From Coprinellus micaceus (taxonomy: Eukaryota > Basidiomycota > Agaricomycetes > Agaricales > Psathyrellaceae), in assembly GCA_951394405.1 (NCBI GenBank), contig OX596342.1, forward strand, positions 1,426,001 to 1,490,000: a stretch of 64,000 nucleotides of DNA. The letters are read 5' to 3'. The notes beneath the pieces were generated by a model that ran no database searches, was not told the origin of the DNA, and saw only the letters and a program-made list of their open reading frames with translations. Shown piece after piece: positions 13,053 through 25,195 of the stretch. Made by a program: the position numbers and the translations under genes. Positions within the stretch are counted from its first letter, which is position 1; the number at the start of each line of letters is the position of its first letter.

Positions 13053-14031
13053 TGGCGCGCCATCGTAACATTTATTATTTCCACCACAACTTGCGGTTTC
13101 CCCCCATAATTCAGCCGTTTTCGCCCCGAATCCCCCCTTTTTGGAAGTTAGGGGAATCCGCGCGAAGCCCCCAACTTTGGCGGCGTCCACCACACCACAA
13201 AATTAGGCGCCACCCAAACCACCGCAACTTTTCGGGGCCCCACATTTTGAACTTAGAGCTGGATAACCTCAGGACTCGTCAAAATATATTACCTCTGCTA
13301 TAAAATATGTCCAAGTTAACGCTTCCAATTTTGGCCCGCTCAGATAGGGTCTCCAGAAATTGAAAGACCGTGACAAGGGGTGTTGCCTAACAAATCCGAC
13401 CAGACTACCCTTGAAGTTGGACTCCGTAAGTAGATCTCTACTGATGTTAGGCCAAGGTATGTACTACACTTGTGCTGCATTATAGATATGCAATGTCTCA
13501 ACAAGCGCTTACCCCATAGCGCAGACGGCTGCCCAGGCTTCACCATCACGGGCGCCTAATGACAACACTCAACTGATCTAAGTCCATTAGACTATTTTTC
13601 CAACATACATTGGATGAGTATCAAGGATGAATGCAGGATTATCAGCTCAGCCATGCATTGGTACTCTGATGGTCCATGACTATGTAACAAGAGATCTGGA
13701 GAAGGGCAGAGTGCGAGCCACGTTCTTAGCATATCCGAGTCGCCTGCTATCTCTCGATTGGGCAGGATAAGTCATAAATTTGCATTTCCACGTCTATTGA
13801 TATGTCGAGATATTCCTATCCAATCATCCCTTTGGGTTTGTGGTGAAGTCAGAAAGTTGCGGTGGTTTGGGTGGCGCATAATTTTGTGGTGTGGTGGACG
13901 CCGCCAAAGTTGGGGGCTTCGCGCGGATTCCCCTAACTTCCAAAAAGGGGGGATTCAGGGCAAAAACAGCTGAATTATGGGGGGAAACCGCAAGTTGTGG
14001 GGGATATAATAAATGTTACGATGGCGCGCCA
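13053..14031. mobile_element. TA-flanked inverted-repeat element A (979 bp)
   Basis: Ends are TGGCGCGCCA at 13053-13062 and 14022-14031, each bordered outside by TA. The inverted arms run about 180-190 bp at near identity: TGGCGCGCCATCGTAACATTTA, then cytosine-rich tracts, AACTTTGGCGGCGTCCACCA, and AAACCACCGCAACTTT at the inner end. No transposase frame. The TA target suggests a Tc1/mariner-type or similar MITE. The terminus contains the self-complementary 12-mer ATGGCGCGCCAT. Confidence 0.75.
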
Positions 14032-14033
14032 TA

Positions 14034-14719
14034 GAAGCCCCAAACTTTGGCGGCGTCCACCACACCACGAAATTAGGGGCCGCCCAAACCACCGCAACTT
14101 TCTGATTTCACCACTAACCCAAAGGGATGAACGGATAGGAATATCTCGACATATCAATAGACGTGGAAAATGACTTATCCTGCCCAATCGAGAGATAGCA
14201 GGCAATATGCTAAGAATGCGGCTCGCACTCTACCCTTCTCCAGATCTCTTGTTGCATAGACACGGACCATCAGAGTATCAACGCATGGCTGAGCTGGTGA
14301 TCCTGCATTCATCCCTGATACTCATCCAATGCATATCGGAAAAATAGTCTAATGGACTTAGATCAGTCGAGTGTTGTCATTAGGCGCCCGTGGGCGTTGT
14401 CGCGGTCTTTCAATTTCTGGAGACCCTATCTGAGCAGGTTAAAACTGGAAGCGTTAACTTGGACATATTTTATAGCAGAGCTAATATATTTTGACGATTC
14501 CCCGAGGTTATCCAGCTCTAAGTTCAATGTGAGGCCCCGAAAAGTTGTGGTGGTTTGGGCGGCCCCTAATTTCGTGGTGTGGTGGACGCCGCCAAAGTTG
14601 GGGGTTTTGTGCAGATTCCCCTAACTTCCAAAAAGGGGGGATTCGGGGCGAAACCGGTTGAATTATGGGGGGAAACCGCAAGTTGTGGGGGAAATATTAA
14701 ATGTTACAATGGCTCGCCA
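14034..14719. mobile_element. Inverted, end-truncated element B of the same family
   Basis: Interior order is the reverse complement of element A (GAGAGATAGCAGGC, then TAGTCTAATGGACTTAGATC, then TCTTTCAATTTCTGGAGACC). The right end TGGCTCGCCA (one mismatch to the family end) is followed by TA at 14720-14721. The left arm lacks its outer roughly 100 bp and starts abruptly at GAAGCCCCAAACTTTGG. Confidence 0.7.
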
Positions 14720-14721
14720 TA

Positions 14722-14839
14722 GGCTTCGCGCAAAGTCCCCCAAATTCCCAAAACGGGGGAATCAGGGTCAAAAAGAGCTGAAATATGGGGGGAAACCGAA
14801 AGTTGTGGGTGAAATATTAAATGTTACGATGGCGCGCCA
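14722..14839. mobile_element. Solo terminal arm C of the same family
   Basis: 118 bp ending TGGCGCGCCA and followed by TA. Its content corresponds to the outer arm that element B lacks, in the opposite orientation, which suggests an inversion or recombination between arms. Confidence 0.65.
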
Positions 14840-15112
14840 TAAACATGGATGCCAAAACTCGCCCCACAGAGACTCACGGACGGCCGGACACTTGGACCTT
14901 TGGACCCTCGTACCACCGGACCGCCGGTCTTTCCAATACCTGGACGTTCTCCACATTCCCAGGTTAAGTACAGAGTCTGGAAATGCCACGACATGGCTGA
15001 TCTGTGGTCGTGGGATTTGGTCCGACCATGGGTCAGACCATATGGTCCTGCCGACCATTTCGACCTCACACTTGGTCGGACCATGGTCGGACCCATGGTC
15101 CTAACAACACTG

Positions 15113-15120
15113 ATTCAGTG
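15113..15120 (+). repeat. Right 8-bp target site duplication (ATTCAGTG)
   Basis: Matches 12287-12294 exactly, directly after the element end. Confidence 0.8.
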
Positions 15121-15287
15121 TGCTCTCCCGGGCGGCCTTTGCAATGCGCACGGGGCTCAAACGCAACAAATTCCGAGCCAAGACAGACTGGTGTCGGACG
15201 GGCGCTCTCGCCAACGAAAACAGCGCACTGCGCCACTACCATTCGAACCCGGAGTCCGCGAGAGAACAGGATGGGAGGGCGAAGTGT

Positions 15288-15445
15288 GGTGGTGGTCAGG
15301 ATCAAATGCGAACGTGAGAATTCGAGAACCAAACAGTCGTTGATGATGCAATGGGCGTCTGTTTCTTCTCTTGACCAAACAAAAGCACGTCTCCCCTTCT
15401 CGAACACAAGAGGGTTTATACAGCCGAAGATGCGTGTATGGAACG
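15288..15445 (+). repeat. Dispersed repeat R2, copy 1
   Basis: Diverged but collinear with 25196-25350: TGGTGGTCAGG, then GAACGTGA, then ACAGTCGT, ATGATGCAATGGGCGTCT and AAGATGCG in the same order. Not coding. Confidence 0.55.
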
Positions 15446-18176
15446 AATCCCTCGCCACTGTGCCATGCCATCGAGTCCAACCAGGAAGGTCATGAACCGA
15501 ACTTCCCCCTTCGCCAGTCTCCCTCTGTACGTCTTTCTCCCCCGTCCAATGATGCGTCCTTTCTCTTCATCTCCGGCTAGTTCAATCTAATTGCACACCT
15601 GCATCGACTTCCCACATAGGCCACCGCGCTTAATCGTTCCAGTGTGGGCCTACACCGACAGAGTTCAAGTATGTTGTCGTTTCTTCTTCGCCTTTCCCAC
15701 CTCTTCAATCCTTACCTACCTGCTCTTGTCTGCCGCAACGTCCCTTCCGCGCCTCGCGCTGTACCTAGCTGGATAATCGACTAACTATCCTTCCCGTGCA
15801 GATCGGCTTTCCTCCTCGCTACTTGGGCGCCCCGCCCTTCGCCATCTCATCCTCCTCATTCCCAAATGATCCACATCCTCCCGCTCTCACGCCAACGCCC
15901 ACATGCATCTACTGTGCTTTCCTCCGTGTCGCCTTACACTAGCCCCCCGACCTACCGCCTCACCGCCCCAGTCCAAGCACCGCAATCCTTCTTCCCGCAC
16001 TGCGCGCTCTCTTCTCTCCACCAAAGCAAATGAAGCGCGTGCCCTCTCCCTTAGCACAAGGGAGCGACGAAACCGGTTATCGAAGATGTGCTTATGGAGG
16101 GCCAAGGGGGACCCGAACCCTCCCCGCTCGCTCGCTACCGCTGTACGTCTTCATTTGCGATATAACCATATCTCCATATTCCATGCTCCCTGCCTTACCC
16201 TGAACCTCCAGACCCCAACGTAAATTGATCCCCTTCACCACCCTTCCCTAGCAGAAATCAATCCAGAACCAAATCGCAGGGCTCATAATTGCGTAGTCGC
16301 TGTACGTGGTGTTCATCGACAAAGTCGAGGTGCGCTCCTACGTGCTGTTCTCACCCCTCCAGGTCTCCAATTGACGGGCTTCCTTCATCCGGGGCAGTCT
16401 CCATTATCTCCGCAGCTCTCCGTGCTCCCTTCAGAACCTTCCACAACAACTCCCTCCCCTTCCAACACCCCATCATCCTCTACACTCTCCTTGCTGTAAA
16501 CCTCCCGCCTAGTCCTGCTCAACACCTACTCTCCGCACGACGGACGTCAGCATGGGGCCGTCTATCCACTCCTGTGCCGCATGCGTTGCCTACGAACCGG
16601 CGAGGAAGACGGAGGCGATGCGGAGGCGACGGCCAAAGAGACGAGACTCGCCACCACCCTGGAGCCCCTCCGATCCACCGCTTCTGCCTTCCCCTTGCGC
16701 CGCACGTCACCACTTCCTTCACATCCTTACCCCTGTCCCGTTCCACCTCCTCAGGTTCGCCCACCCCCCCAAGCATCAAGACCTTCAAGGAGTGTCAATT
16801 GATCCTCACCAACGGATACCGCGTGAACTCAACTCCAATGCCCGCATCCGAGGTTTCCACCACCGGTCTCCTCGACACTGCTTCCTCTTTCTCTGACAAC
16901 AAGGATGGTCGGAATGCGTCCCTTATGACGCCTATCCCCTGCGGTGGCCGTGCCGGTAACGCCTCTTCTCAGCTCGAACGACGCGCTGGTCGCTGTAAAT
17001 GGGGGAAATGTGGAGCGGGAAGCGCTTGGTGTGCGGAAAGGCTTAGAGGAGCGATATGGAGGAGAGAAGGCAATTGGAGGAGTGAGCTGAGGCAGGGAAT
17101 GTGCCGGGCCAACTCGAGGGCCTGCATGGTTCGCGGCGTTCTTCGAGTAGAGCCACACTGCCGCGTCGTCTTCTCAACCTCGGGGATGACTCACACCCAC
17201 GCTCCCAACAGACGCAGCGATGCATGAGGCTCAACCTATCAAACGTCTCCGGCTCCGGGCACCCGACGTCGCCCGCCCCAGTCGTGCCGCTGTCGAGGCA
17301 TCTGGCAGTTCAGGCTCGAGCCTCGCCGACAAGAGGTTAGCGTTGCGTTGAATCGATCGCGGATGGGGCGCTACTGAAACTGAGGGTGGGATTACTCGCT
17401 TGCTCCCCTTCATACTCAGTCACCGCCTTCTTTCCCGCCCTCTCCCTCCGTCCGATGCCCACCCCACACCATCCCCTCGCCCCACCCAACCGAATCGGCC
17501 ACTCGAGCCACTCGAGGGAGTTCGGCGTTGATGTTGCCCACAGGGGTTTATCACGCTTTATCAGGAGAGATTAGATAAGATCAGATTTAAGCGCCCAGCG
17601 ACGTTGGCGAGCGCCGTCCCGGAGCAGAACGCTCAGACCAGTACGACGCAAATTGAATGGACGCGGCGCATTATTATCCCGCGAACGTTTGCTAACGAAA
17701 CCTAAACATGCAGCAAGAGGGTGGAACTGGTCCATTCCCCCTTCAAAGCGGGTTTGTCGAGGGAGGTTGAAGCGAGCGGTGGGGTAGTCGTAATAGGGGC
17801 TAGGTTAATACAAGTACTGTAGTAGGTCTTTGGCCAGGAGAAAGGGTAAGTGAATTAGCCAGAGAACTGTGCGAAGGGGTGGTATAAACACGCAATCGAG
17901 GGCATAGCGGAATCAGATGTATGGAAAAAATGGTACGCGCCAGGCCGAAGTGTATATAGAGAATCGTGGGAGAGGGAAACTCCGCGGGCACCTATGGAAA
18001 ACTAAGGCATTTGAAGAGACGTAGGTGAAGAAAATATGATACGCTGTAGCAGAACGGGAAAAAGCATACAAGAATTGTGGTGAGGAGAAAGGAGTGGTCA
18101 CCATAGGTCGAGAAATGCAACCGGGGAGAAAGGAAAGAAGAGGGGAAACCCAGATATATAGAGAAGGCAAAACAGA
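15446..18176. other. Gene-poor stretch with possible gene remnants
   Basis: Pyrimidine-rich sequence with a 312-codon plus-strand frame (16289-17227). Its translation is Arg/Ser/Pro-rich and has no recognised domain. Intron-like signals occur (for example CACCCCTCCAG near 16365), so decayed exons are possible, but nothing can be assigned. 17580-18176 shows nothing. Confidence 0.45.
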
Positions 18177-21100
18177 TCAGTAACCGAAGTGTACGTAGGG
18201 AATCCAAGTCAAAAGCGACCGATCGGAGTCGTCGAGTCGACCTTGCAGTTGTTCGATGGCGTGGTGGAGTGCGTGCGCGGACATGGTTCCATCGAATCGA
18301 CTGCGGCTACCTTCTGCCCTATGAGTCCAGAGATACTCATAGAAGTCATCCGCGACCCCAGGCGCATGCGAGTCCTTGATTTCCCACATGGTAGCGACGA
18401 CTCGGCGGTACCCAGCTGCGAGCATTCCGGCAGCAAGGTGGACGGCTTCGTCAGAGAGGGTTTCTTCGCCGGTGCTAGTCTGGCACGCCGATAGGAAGGC
18501 GAGGTCGGCGTTCTTAAGGTTCTTTCGCATGATGGTGGCGAGATCAAGGGAGCCTTGGTGAAATCGGAATTGGCTCTGTAAAGGCTCAGCGGCATTCTGC
18601 GACGCATGGCACGCCAGGTGGATGCTACTGAATTGGTCCATGAACTCCAAACACTCGTCGGCGTTAACTGCGTCTCCTTCCTGCCTAACCACCCTCACGC
18701 CGTATGCAATTCCCTTCGCGTAAACTGATGCAACCTCTTTTGTTGTTCCAGAAATTGTGACTGCTCCAGGCGCCTTCGGTTGGGACGTTAAGAAGAGCCC
18801 GGACACACCCTCTTCGATTTGATGATCGTTTTTGACTCTCTGGATTAGTGCGGTGACTGATGGTGTGTAAGAGGACACTGCATAGTCCAAAATGCTCTCC
18901 ATCCCATTTCCTCGATAAATACCCGCTGCATGGAGAGGGAGAAAGGATAATGGTCCGGTTGGACACCACCATATTCTGGGGAGCACACCATTTGAACTTT
19001 TCAATGCCTTCGAATTCTGTTCGGATTGTTAGCCCGCAAGTCAATTGCAGAAAAACATGATTACATACGAGAAATCCGACAGCTTCCAGTATCGGCTTGA
19101 CAACTTCCTCCCATAGCCCACGAAGAAGCATGCACACCCCATCTTCAGCTATCTTCACTCCCCGATATGGCCGAGCCACCCTCCCTGAGTCTAAGGCACA
19201 GGCGTCATCCTCGGTCGTTGTACCCTCCCGGAAACGCAGGCCTTGAGACCTGAGCTGAATGTTGAGGATGGTTCTGTACCGCTTAGCCTTCTGCAGAGTA
19301 AACCTGGGTAGTTGGACATGGATGGGTTTATCCAATCCTGCGGCGAGCGCGATTGCGTCACATCGGTCGTCGTGAACGTTCACTACCACGACAGTACCTG
19401 ATACAGGAAGGTACTCCATAATGGCGGAACATCCCAATGGCCGGAGAAAATCTTTGAACCCCGGGGCGTCTCTGACCTTCGTAAGAAGGTCGTCCCACTC
19501 TCTGGCAAGCCGTATGTGATTTCGGGCGTCGTTCTCTAATGAAATCTTATCTGATGAGTCCATGTCGAGTCGTGGCCGTCGGGGAGACGACGCTGCGCGG
19601 TCGAGTTTCATTGACACGGCCATAAGGCGTTCAGCGAGAGCACTATCATGAAGCCGTAGGTCTTCCATGGGTGAACGGAGCGTACTGATTTGACCCCACA
19701 CAAGGCATCGACCTTGTTCGAGCCATTCCAATGCTTTATCTGGTCGCTGGTGGCGAAACGCCATGGCTGCGGCCTCGAGCGGCAAGGCGGAATGTTCCTG
19801 GAGGAGTAAATACCGGGACTTGATTGTCTGCTCAAGCCCGGCAATAAGCACAGCCGCGTTCAGCGCAGTATCGAAAGCGGAAGCTAGTTGAGGTGACTGG
19901 GGATGGTGCTGATTCAATAACCTGGCCCACTTCAGCGCTGCCCGCAGTGCGATCCGCGGAGCCCCAAAGGCGGAGGTCGCTGCAGACCTATAGCTGGAAA
20001 TGCACGCATCCAAGTCCTGTGCGTTTCCGGTCACCCGGTAGTGGGCGGACATTGAGTCGGCAAGGTTGGTGAGTCGCGATGGCAATCCCGCATGTCCCTC
20101 GGGAGTGAGGCGCAACGCTCGCTGCTGTGCTGACATCGCATCTGCGAGATCTTGGAGGCTGTCACTCTGTATAAACCTGCGGTGTAACAGGTTACTGATG
20201 TTATCAAGGTATCGGGGTAGGTCGGCACGTCCTTCATCAGTGAGATCCAAAGCTCTCTGCTGTGTTGATATGGCTTCTGTCAGGTCCTCTACGTTGCCGG
20301 CGTGCTCAAAGCGCGAGAGCACGCAAAGACCAAGATTGCTAAGGTGTCTCGGTATGCCGACATGTCCATCAGGAAGAAGGTCCAAAGCTCTGCGTTGAAG
20401 CGATATGGCTTCAGCGATATCCCCAGGGTCTCCCGTTTTTTGAAACATGTAATATACTGAAGCGCAGAGGTTGTTGATCCACAAGGGCATGGTAGCGTGT
20501 CCATCGGGGGTGAGCTTCAAGGCTTTCCGCTGTGCCGAGATGGCTTCTGCAAGGTCCTCGAAATCTCCAGTCTGCTCATACCGACGGCATAAAAAAAGGC
20601 CAAGGGGGTGAAGGCTTGCCGGTAGCCTTGCGTGGCTCTCTGGAGTGAGGTGCACAGCCCTCCTTTGCTCTGAAATTGCCTCAGTGATGTCTTCAAGGTC
20701 ACCAGTGTGCTGGAATCGGTAGTATATGGGAGTGGCGAGGGTATTTATCCGTGGGCGTGCGCCTGTATTGTCTTCAGGAGTGAGATGCATCACTCTCCGG
20801 TGTACTGATATTGCTTCTGTGATATCTTGAACGTCGCCGGTGTGATGGAACCGTGCGTGTAGGCAGATGTTGAGGGTGTGGAGGAACATGGGAAGGTTAG
20901 GGTGGTCCTCGGGAATCCTATCGGTAACTCTGCGTTGGAGTAGTATAGCCTCTGTGATGTCTTGAAGGTCCCCCGTGTCCTCAAACCGAGAATGTAAGCA
21001 GTGGCTGAGACTGTCCATGTACGCAGACAGTTCGGTGTCCTCCTCGGAAGTCAGGTCCACAGCTCTGCGCTGCAAAGATATTGCCTCTGTGATGTCCTCG

Positions 21101-23678
21101 AGAGAACGATTACGCTCGAATTGAGAGCGCAGACAGAGACTGAGGTTGTCGAGGAAGAAGGGCAAATGAGGGTGGTCGTCTGAGACAAGGTCAATGGCTC
21201 TGCGTTGGATTGATGCCGCTTCAGCGATTTTTTGGAGTTCGCCGGTGTGTTCAAATTCGGAGTGAAGACAGAGACACAGGACACCGAGGAAAAAGGGTAG
21301 ATCTGGGCGGGCCTCAGAGCTCAGGTATACGGCTTTGCGTTGAAGAGATATTGCTTCAGCGATGTCCCCAAGATTGCCAGTACGCTCAAACCGGAGGCGC
21401 AAGGAAAGGCCGAGGCTATTGAGGTATGTGGGTAGCTTTATATCCTGATCGGAGGTAAGGTCCACTGCCCTGCGCTGCGACGACACCGCTTCCGTGATGT
21501 CTTCACAATTACCAGTCTTCTCAAACAGGGAGCGTAGGTATAGACTCAGGTTGTCGAGGAAGGAAGGCAGACAGGATTGGTCTTCGGAAACCAGGTCCAC
21601 AGCGCTGCGTTGGAACGTTACCGCTTCAGCGATATCCTTGAGATCACTGGTGTACTCAAACTGGGAGTATAGACAATAGCAGAGGTTGTTGAGGAAGAAT
21701 GGCAGGCTAGGGTGGTCCCTGGAAGTCAGGTTCACAGCCCTGCGTTGCGCCGATACAGCTTGAGCGATGTCCTCCAGGTCGCCAGTGCTCTCAAAGCGGG
21801 AGCGCAGGCTGAGGCTGAGGTTATTGAGGTGCATAGGTAATTTTGTGTCCTGATCCAGAGTTAAGTTTGCCGCTCTCCGTTGAACCGATATCGCTTCGGT
21901 GATGTCCTCGAGTTTCTCTGTCTTTCCAAATAGGAACCGTAAGAATACAGCAAGGCTGTTAAGGTAGGTGGGTAGTTTTGGGTCCAGTTCGGGGGTGAGG
22001 TCCACCACCCGACGCTGCAACGCTATAGCCTCCATGATTTCCTCAAGGTTATTGGTGCGCACAAGCCGGGCAAGGAGACAAAGGTAGAGATTGTTAAGGT
22101 AGGTGGGTAGGTCCGGGTGGTCTTCCGAGGTCATGTTAACGGCTCTGCGTTGCGAGGATACCGCTTCGGTGATATCCTCGAGGTCACCGGTGCGCTCGAA
22201 ACGGGAGCGCAGGCAAATGCAGAGGCTGTCAAGGAAGAAGGCCAGGCTGGTGTGGCCTTCAGGAATCAGGTTCACGGCTTGCCGCTGAAGCGACACCGCT
22301 TCGGTGATATCCTCAAGGGCGCCACTTCTTTGGAACCGGCGATATAACGAGATACCAAGGTCGCCCAGGTACCAAGGTTGATCTGGGTGGTTGGCAGGGA
22401 TGTGGTTCAGCGCTCTTCGGCGGATTGAAATCGCCTCGTTGATATCCTCAAGCTCTTCAGAGATGGTGAACCGCGACTCAAAGGACCCTCCCAGGTCACT
22501 CAGCCAGTTAGAGAGGCTCTCGTGACCTTCAGGGGCTAGGTCCACGCTTCGCTCTCTGGCAGAAATCGCCTCGGAGATGTACTCAGGTTGGCCACTGTGT
22601 TCGAAGAGATGGCTCAAAAGCTCCCCAAGCTTCGAGTAGAATCCTGGTAAGCCGACATGACTCCTTGGGCAGAGATTCACCGCTCTGCGAACCGCGGATA
22701 TGGACTGATCAAGATCTTCAAGGTCACCAGTTCGTTTGTAGCAATAATGACAGGATTCTGCCAGGGCGTAGAGTCGTTTGGGTAGACATGTATGACGTTC
22801 GGGGGTGATCTGGACTGATTTCTCTTGGAATGATATTGCGTCGGCTATGTCTTCAACCTCGCACGTCAACGCGAAGCGATAGCATAATAACGATCCGAGT
22901 TCGCAGAGCCGATTCGGATAACTCGGATCGCCATCGCAAGTAAGGTTGACCGCGCGTTGCAACGTGCAAATGGCCTCAGACACGTCGCTCAGCCGTCCCG
23001 TTGACTCAAGCTCGGTGTAGCCAATCGTCGAAAGCGCGAGTGCAAGGTCATCCGGGAGAAGGCCTGTGACGGGTAATTAAAAGACCGTTATACGATGCTG
23101 TAACAGACTGGAATTCGCCCACTTGTTGGCTGTGTAATGGAATCGAAGGGTATCATGACGACGTCCCAAAATTGTATGGCCTCGATCGACCGGCTGGGTC
23201 CTGCAACGAGTGATTGTCCAGTAAGACGCCGATGTGTTTGGTAGTTGGGGTCTCACCATGGGACAGAGACAGTTCTTTCTCCCCGGGCTGGGTACAGCCT
23301 AGCTGTACAACTCCAACATCCTCTCCGCTTTCGCCCTTGAGGATGCATTCGACTCTATGGCCTTCTCTAGGACTTGAGAACCGGTATGGTATTAGTTGTT
23401 GTCGATTCTGGAGAGTGCACAGAGAACCGAACCCACAGCTCGACATAGCCGTCCACCCTCCAGTATCTCGAAGAGATCTTGGACACAGAGCAGCGTTTCT
23501 CTGTATCCCCGCTTCCAAGCCCTGGAATCCACAGTTCTGTAATATTCACAGCAGGTTCGTCCTTGAGGTTCTCTTCGACAGATTTGAATATGATATCTAA
23601 TAAGTTGCCCGCATTCAATGAAAAGTGCATGTTTAGGGTGTCGATACTTACTTGCTGAGTATAATCGACTGGATCCAT
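18177..23678 (-). CDS. TPR-CHAT protein (caspase-like peptidase) with C2-like N-terminus
   Basis: Exons on the minus strand: 23678-23437, 23372-23257, 23200-23123, 23063-19069 and 19016-18177; introns of 64, 56, 59 and 52 nt; 1756 codons. The N-terminal 145 residues look like a C2-type beta sandwich (FSLNAGNLLDIIF, RYWRVDGYVELPREG). About 23 tandem 45-residue TPR-like units follow, with the core LEDITEAISLQRRAV. The C-terminus is a CHAT domain (PRIWWCPTGPLSFLPLHAAG) with the expected His in SSIHLACHAS (about residue 1614) and Cys in LAFLSACQTSTG (about 1655), so it should be catalytically competent. Family knowledge: CHAT is a caspase/separase-like fold, and TPR-CHAT proteins act as triggered proteases in bacterial defence. 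Substrate here is unknown. More 5' exons (as far as about 23840) cannot be excluded. Confidence 0.87.
19900..22983 (-). repeat. Tandem 135-bp TPR-coding repeat array
   Basis: About 23 units of 45 residues, each running from an acidic D-I/L-x-E-A-I/V-S helix through Q-R-R-A-V-x-L-x-P to a second helix ending R-F-E/Q. Units in the middle are most alike, and divergence grows toward both ends. Confidence 0.85.
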
Positions 23679-24554
23679 CGTTGCAACGACACCTTAGACT
23701 GATATTGCAAACTCATGGCTCAAGCGCTCACCTTTCTCCACTTCCACTAGCACCCGAGGGTTTACTCCTACGAGTAGGTTCAGCTCTGCAACAACGAAGA
23801 GAGATGACCACGCACTCTAGTTCTGTCATGCAACCGCAGTCAGGGTATCAGGGAGGGTCGGTGGGGAAAGGTACTGAAACGTGGACAGTTCAGCGATGTC
23901 GTGGGTAGATCGACATCGGCGCTGATCGATGATCAGGTGTGTCACCGTGTGTGCATCATAAATAGCGCAACTCTGGACCAGACCCACTGGGAAGAATCAT
24001 CCACACGGTAAGGCGGTGTATCAGAGCGTTTTGGGATTAGTAGGATAAGTATATGGGTGCTGTACACCGGGCTCCACTCTCATAACGAATACGTTGCATT
24101 AAGCCAGAGATCCCATAGCAACAGGGAACCCAAGGTGCTTCACTTATGCCAGGCGAATTTGACGCAATTCCAGCGTCAATCCTGACTGTGCTACACCCTC
24201 CCCCTCTCCAGACGCGCACATTCGCTGTATCTCACCCAGGGCTACAGATTCTGGAGGCATCTGTGGGCGCGAATACCAGAGAGGAGAGAAGTGGCGGTGG
24301 TATTTTACTGCCTCGCGCTCCACAGCACTCCGCTTCAAACCACGGGCGCTTATTTCATTTCACCGGCCATCTCACACCCCCGTCACGGTAGCCGTGTAGG
24401 TGATACTCTGCCGTCCATCTTCCAGTTGTGAGTCCACCAGCATAAACTCGTTATGTACCCTCATCAAGCAGGCGAGCCGGTTGTTTCTGGAAACGGGCAA
24501 TCATTGATATACTGTATAAGCCCGAGTACGCGACGTATGAATCTCGGTTTCAAA
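23679..24554. other. Intergenic / possible 5' exons of the TPR-CHAT gene
   Basis: 23705-23840 on the minus strand has splice-like signals (TTGTTGCAG, GTGAGCGC) and a beta-like stretch LNLLVGVNPRVLVEVE that could extend the C2-like domain. The exon phases could not be reconciled. Beyond 23900 nothing was seen. Confidence 0.4.
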
Positions 24555-24745
24555 CTGAGCCCAATATAGAACCACGCACCGGTCTCACCCCGTAGTGAAT
24601 CCAGTCTTTGGTCGTCTCCACCGACTATCCTTCGTAATACTCACCGCGGCGCCAATATACGCCTGGGTCGGGGCCATCTTGGCATTTACCTGCCCTCCTG
24701 GTGGTCCAGGCTGTAGGTTCGGATTTACATCCCCAGCCATCTACA
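24555..24745 (-). pseudogene. Truncated synaptobrevin remnant (copy 2)
   Basis: Minus-strand pieces match the central exon of the intact synaptobrevin gene: ATCCGAACCTACA, ACCACCAGGAGGGCAGG, then CCAGGCGTATATTGG and TGGATTCACTACGGGGTGAG followed by ACCGGTGCGTGG, which is the exon end plus intron start in the intact gene. The codons between are deleted or shifted, and downstream exons were not found. Confidence 0.72.
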
Positions 24746-25195
24746 TCGCCTCGCGTTCTAAATCGCGGGACAAGGAAGCGAGGGGATACTGGCGGGGATA
24801 TGTTGAGCGAGGATGAGAGTACGCGTTGGTATAGCTGAAGTTGGGGTTGACTATCGTGCCCTGGGTATGGGTGGATGGCTGCGGCCCATCAAACGGAACA
24901 CGATATCAGCGTGGAAAGTGGGCTGGCCGGGATGCTGGCTGAGGAATCCGTCCTGAGTATGCGAGGGTCGAAGTGGAGGCATGGACGAGGCCAAAGGCGG
25001 CATGACTACATCGTGGGCGAGGGCAGAGGGAATAGATGATGTGGGCAACGCTGCTATGGAATGGACATTGAGAGGAAAGACTGACCTTCGTTGCCACCCC
25101 ACACCAGTGGGTTCCATTGAATCCCTGGAGGTCCTTATCTATCCTAGGCAGGGTAGTGGTTAGAGAGGAAAGCGAAGAGGAATGGAAGAGGGCAT

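Larger units (their letters stand above)
12295..15112. mobile_element. Non-autonomous hAT-like DNA transposon, 2818 bp
   Basis: Begins CAGTGTTGT and ends ACAACACTG, a perfect 9-bp terminal inverted repeat starting with CAG as in hAT elements, flanked by the 8-bp duplication ATTCAGTG. Both ends carry clusters of the subterminal motif GGTCSGACC: 12380-12388 and 12392-12400 on the left; 15019-15027, 15074-15082 and 15085-15093 on the right. Such motifs are typical transposase-binding sites. No transposase frame is present; the longest internal frames (about 115 codons) show no dimerisation or BED-finger motif. Much of the interior (13053-14839) is made of later nested insertions. Confidence 0.75.

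Noticed and set aside
15235..15262. Possible tRNA T-arm (GGTTCGAAT on the minus strand)
   Set aside because: Flanking bases do not form the T stem, and no acceptor or D arm could be placed.
16260..16370. Remnant of an AAA-type protease gene (LYVVFIDKVEV)
   Set aside because: Match is a few residues only, with a stop just upstream; not enough to name a family.
16289..17227. 312-codon plus-strand frame
   Set aside because: No domain, strongly biased Ser/Arg/Pro composition, no conserved-looking start; a matching minus-strand frame is equally long in places.
23587..23641. Intron GTAAGTATCG..TTATTAG in the first TPR-CHAT exon
   Set aside because: The signals look good, but removing it shifts the frame, while reading through gives a C2-like stretch (FSLNAGNLLDIIF) that stays in phase with the next exon.
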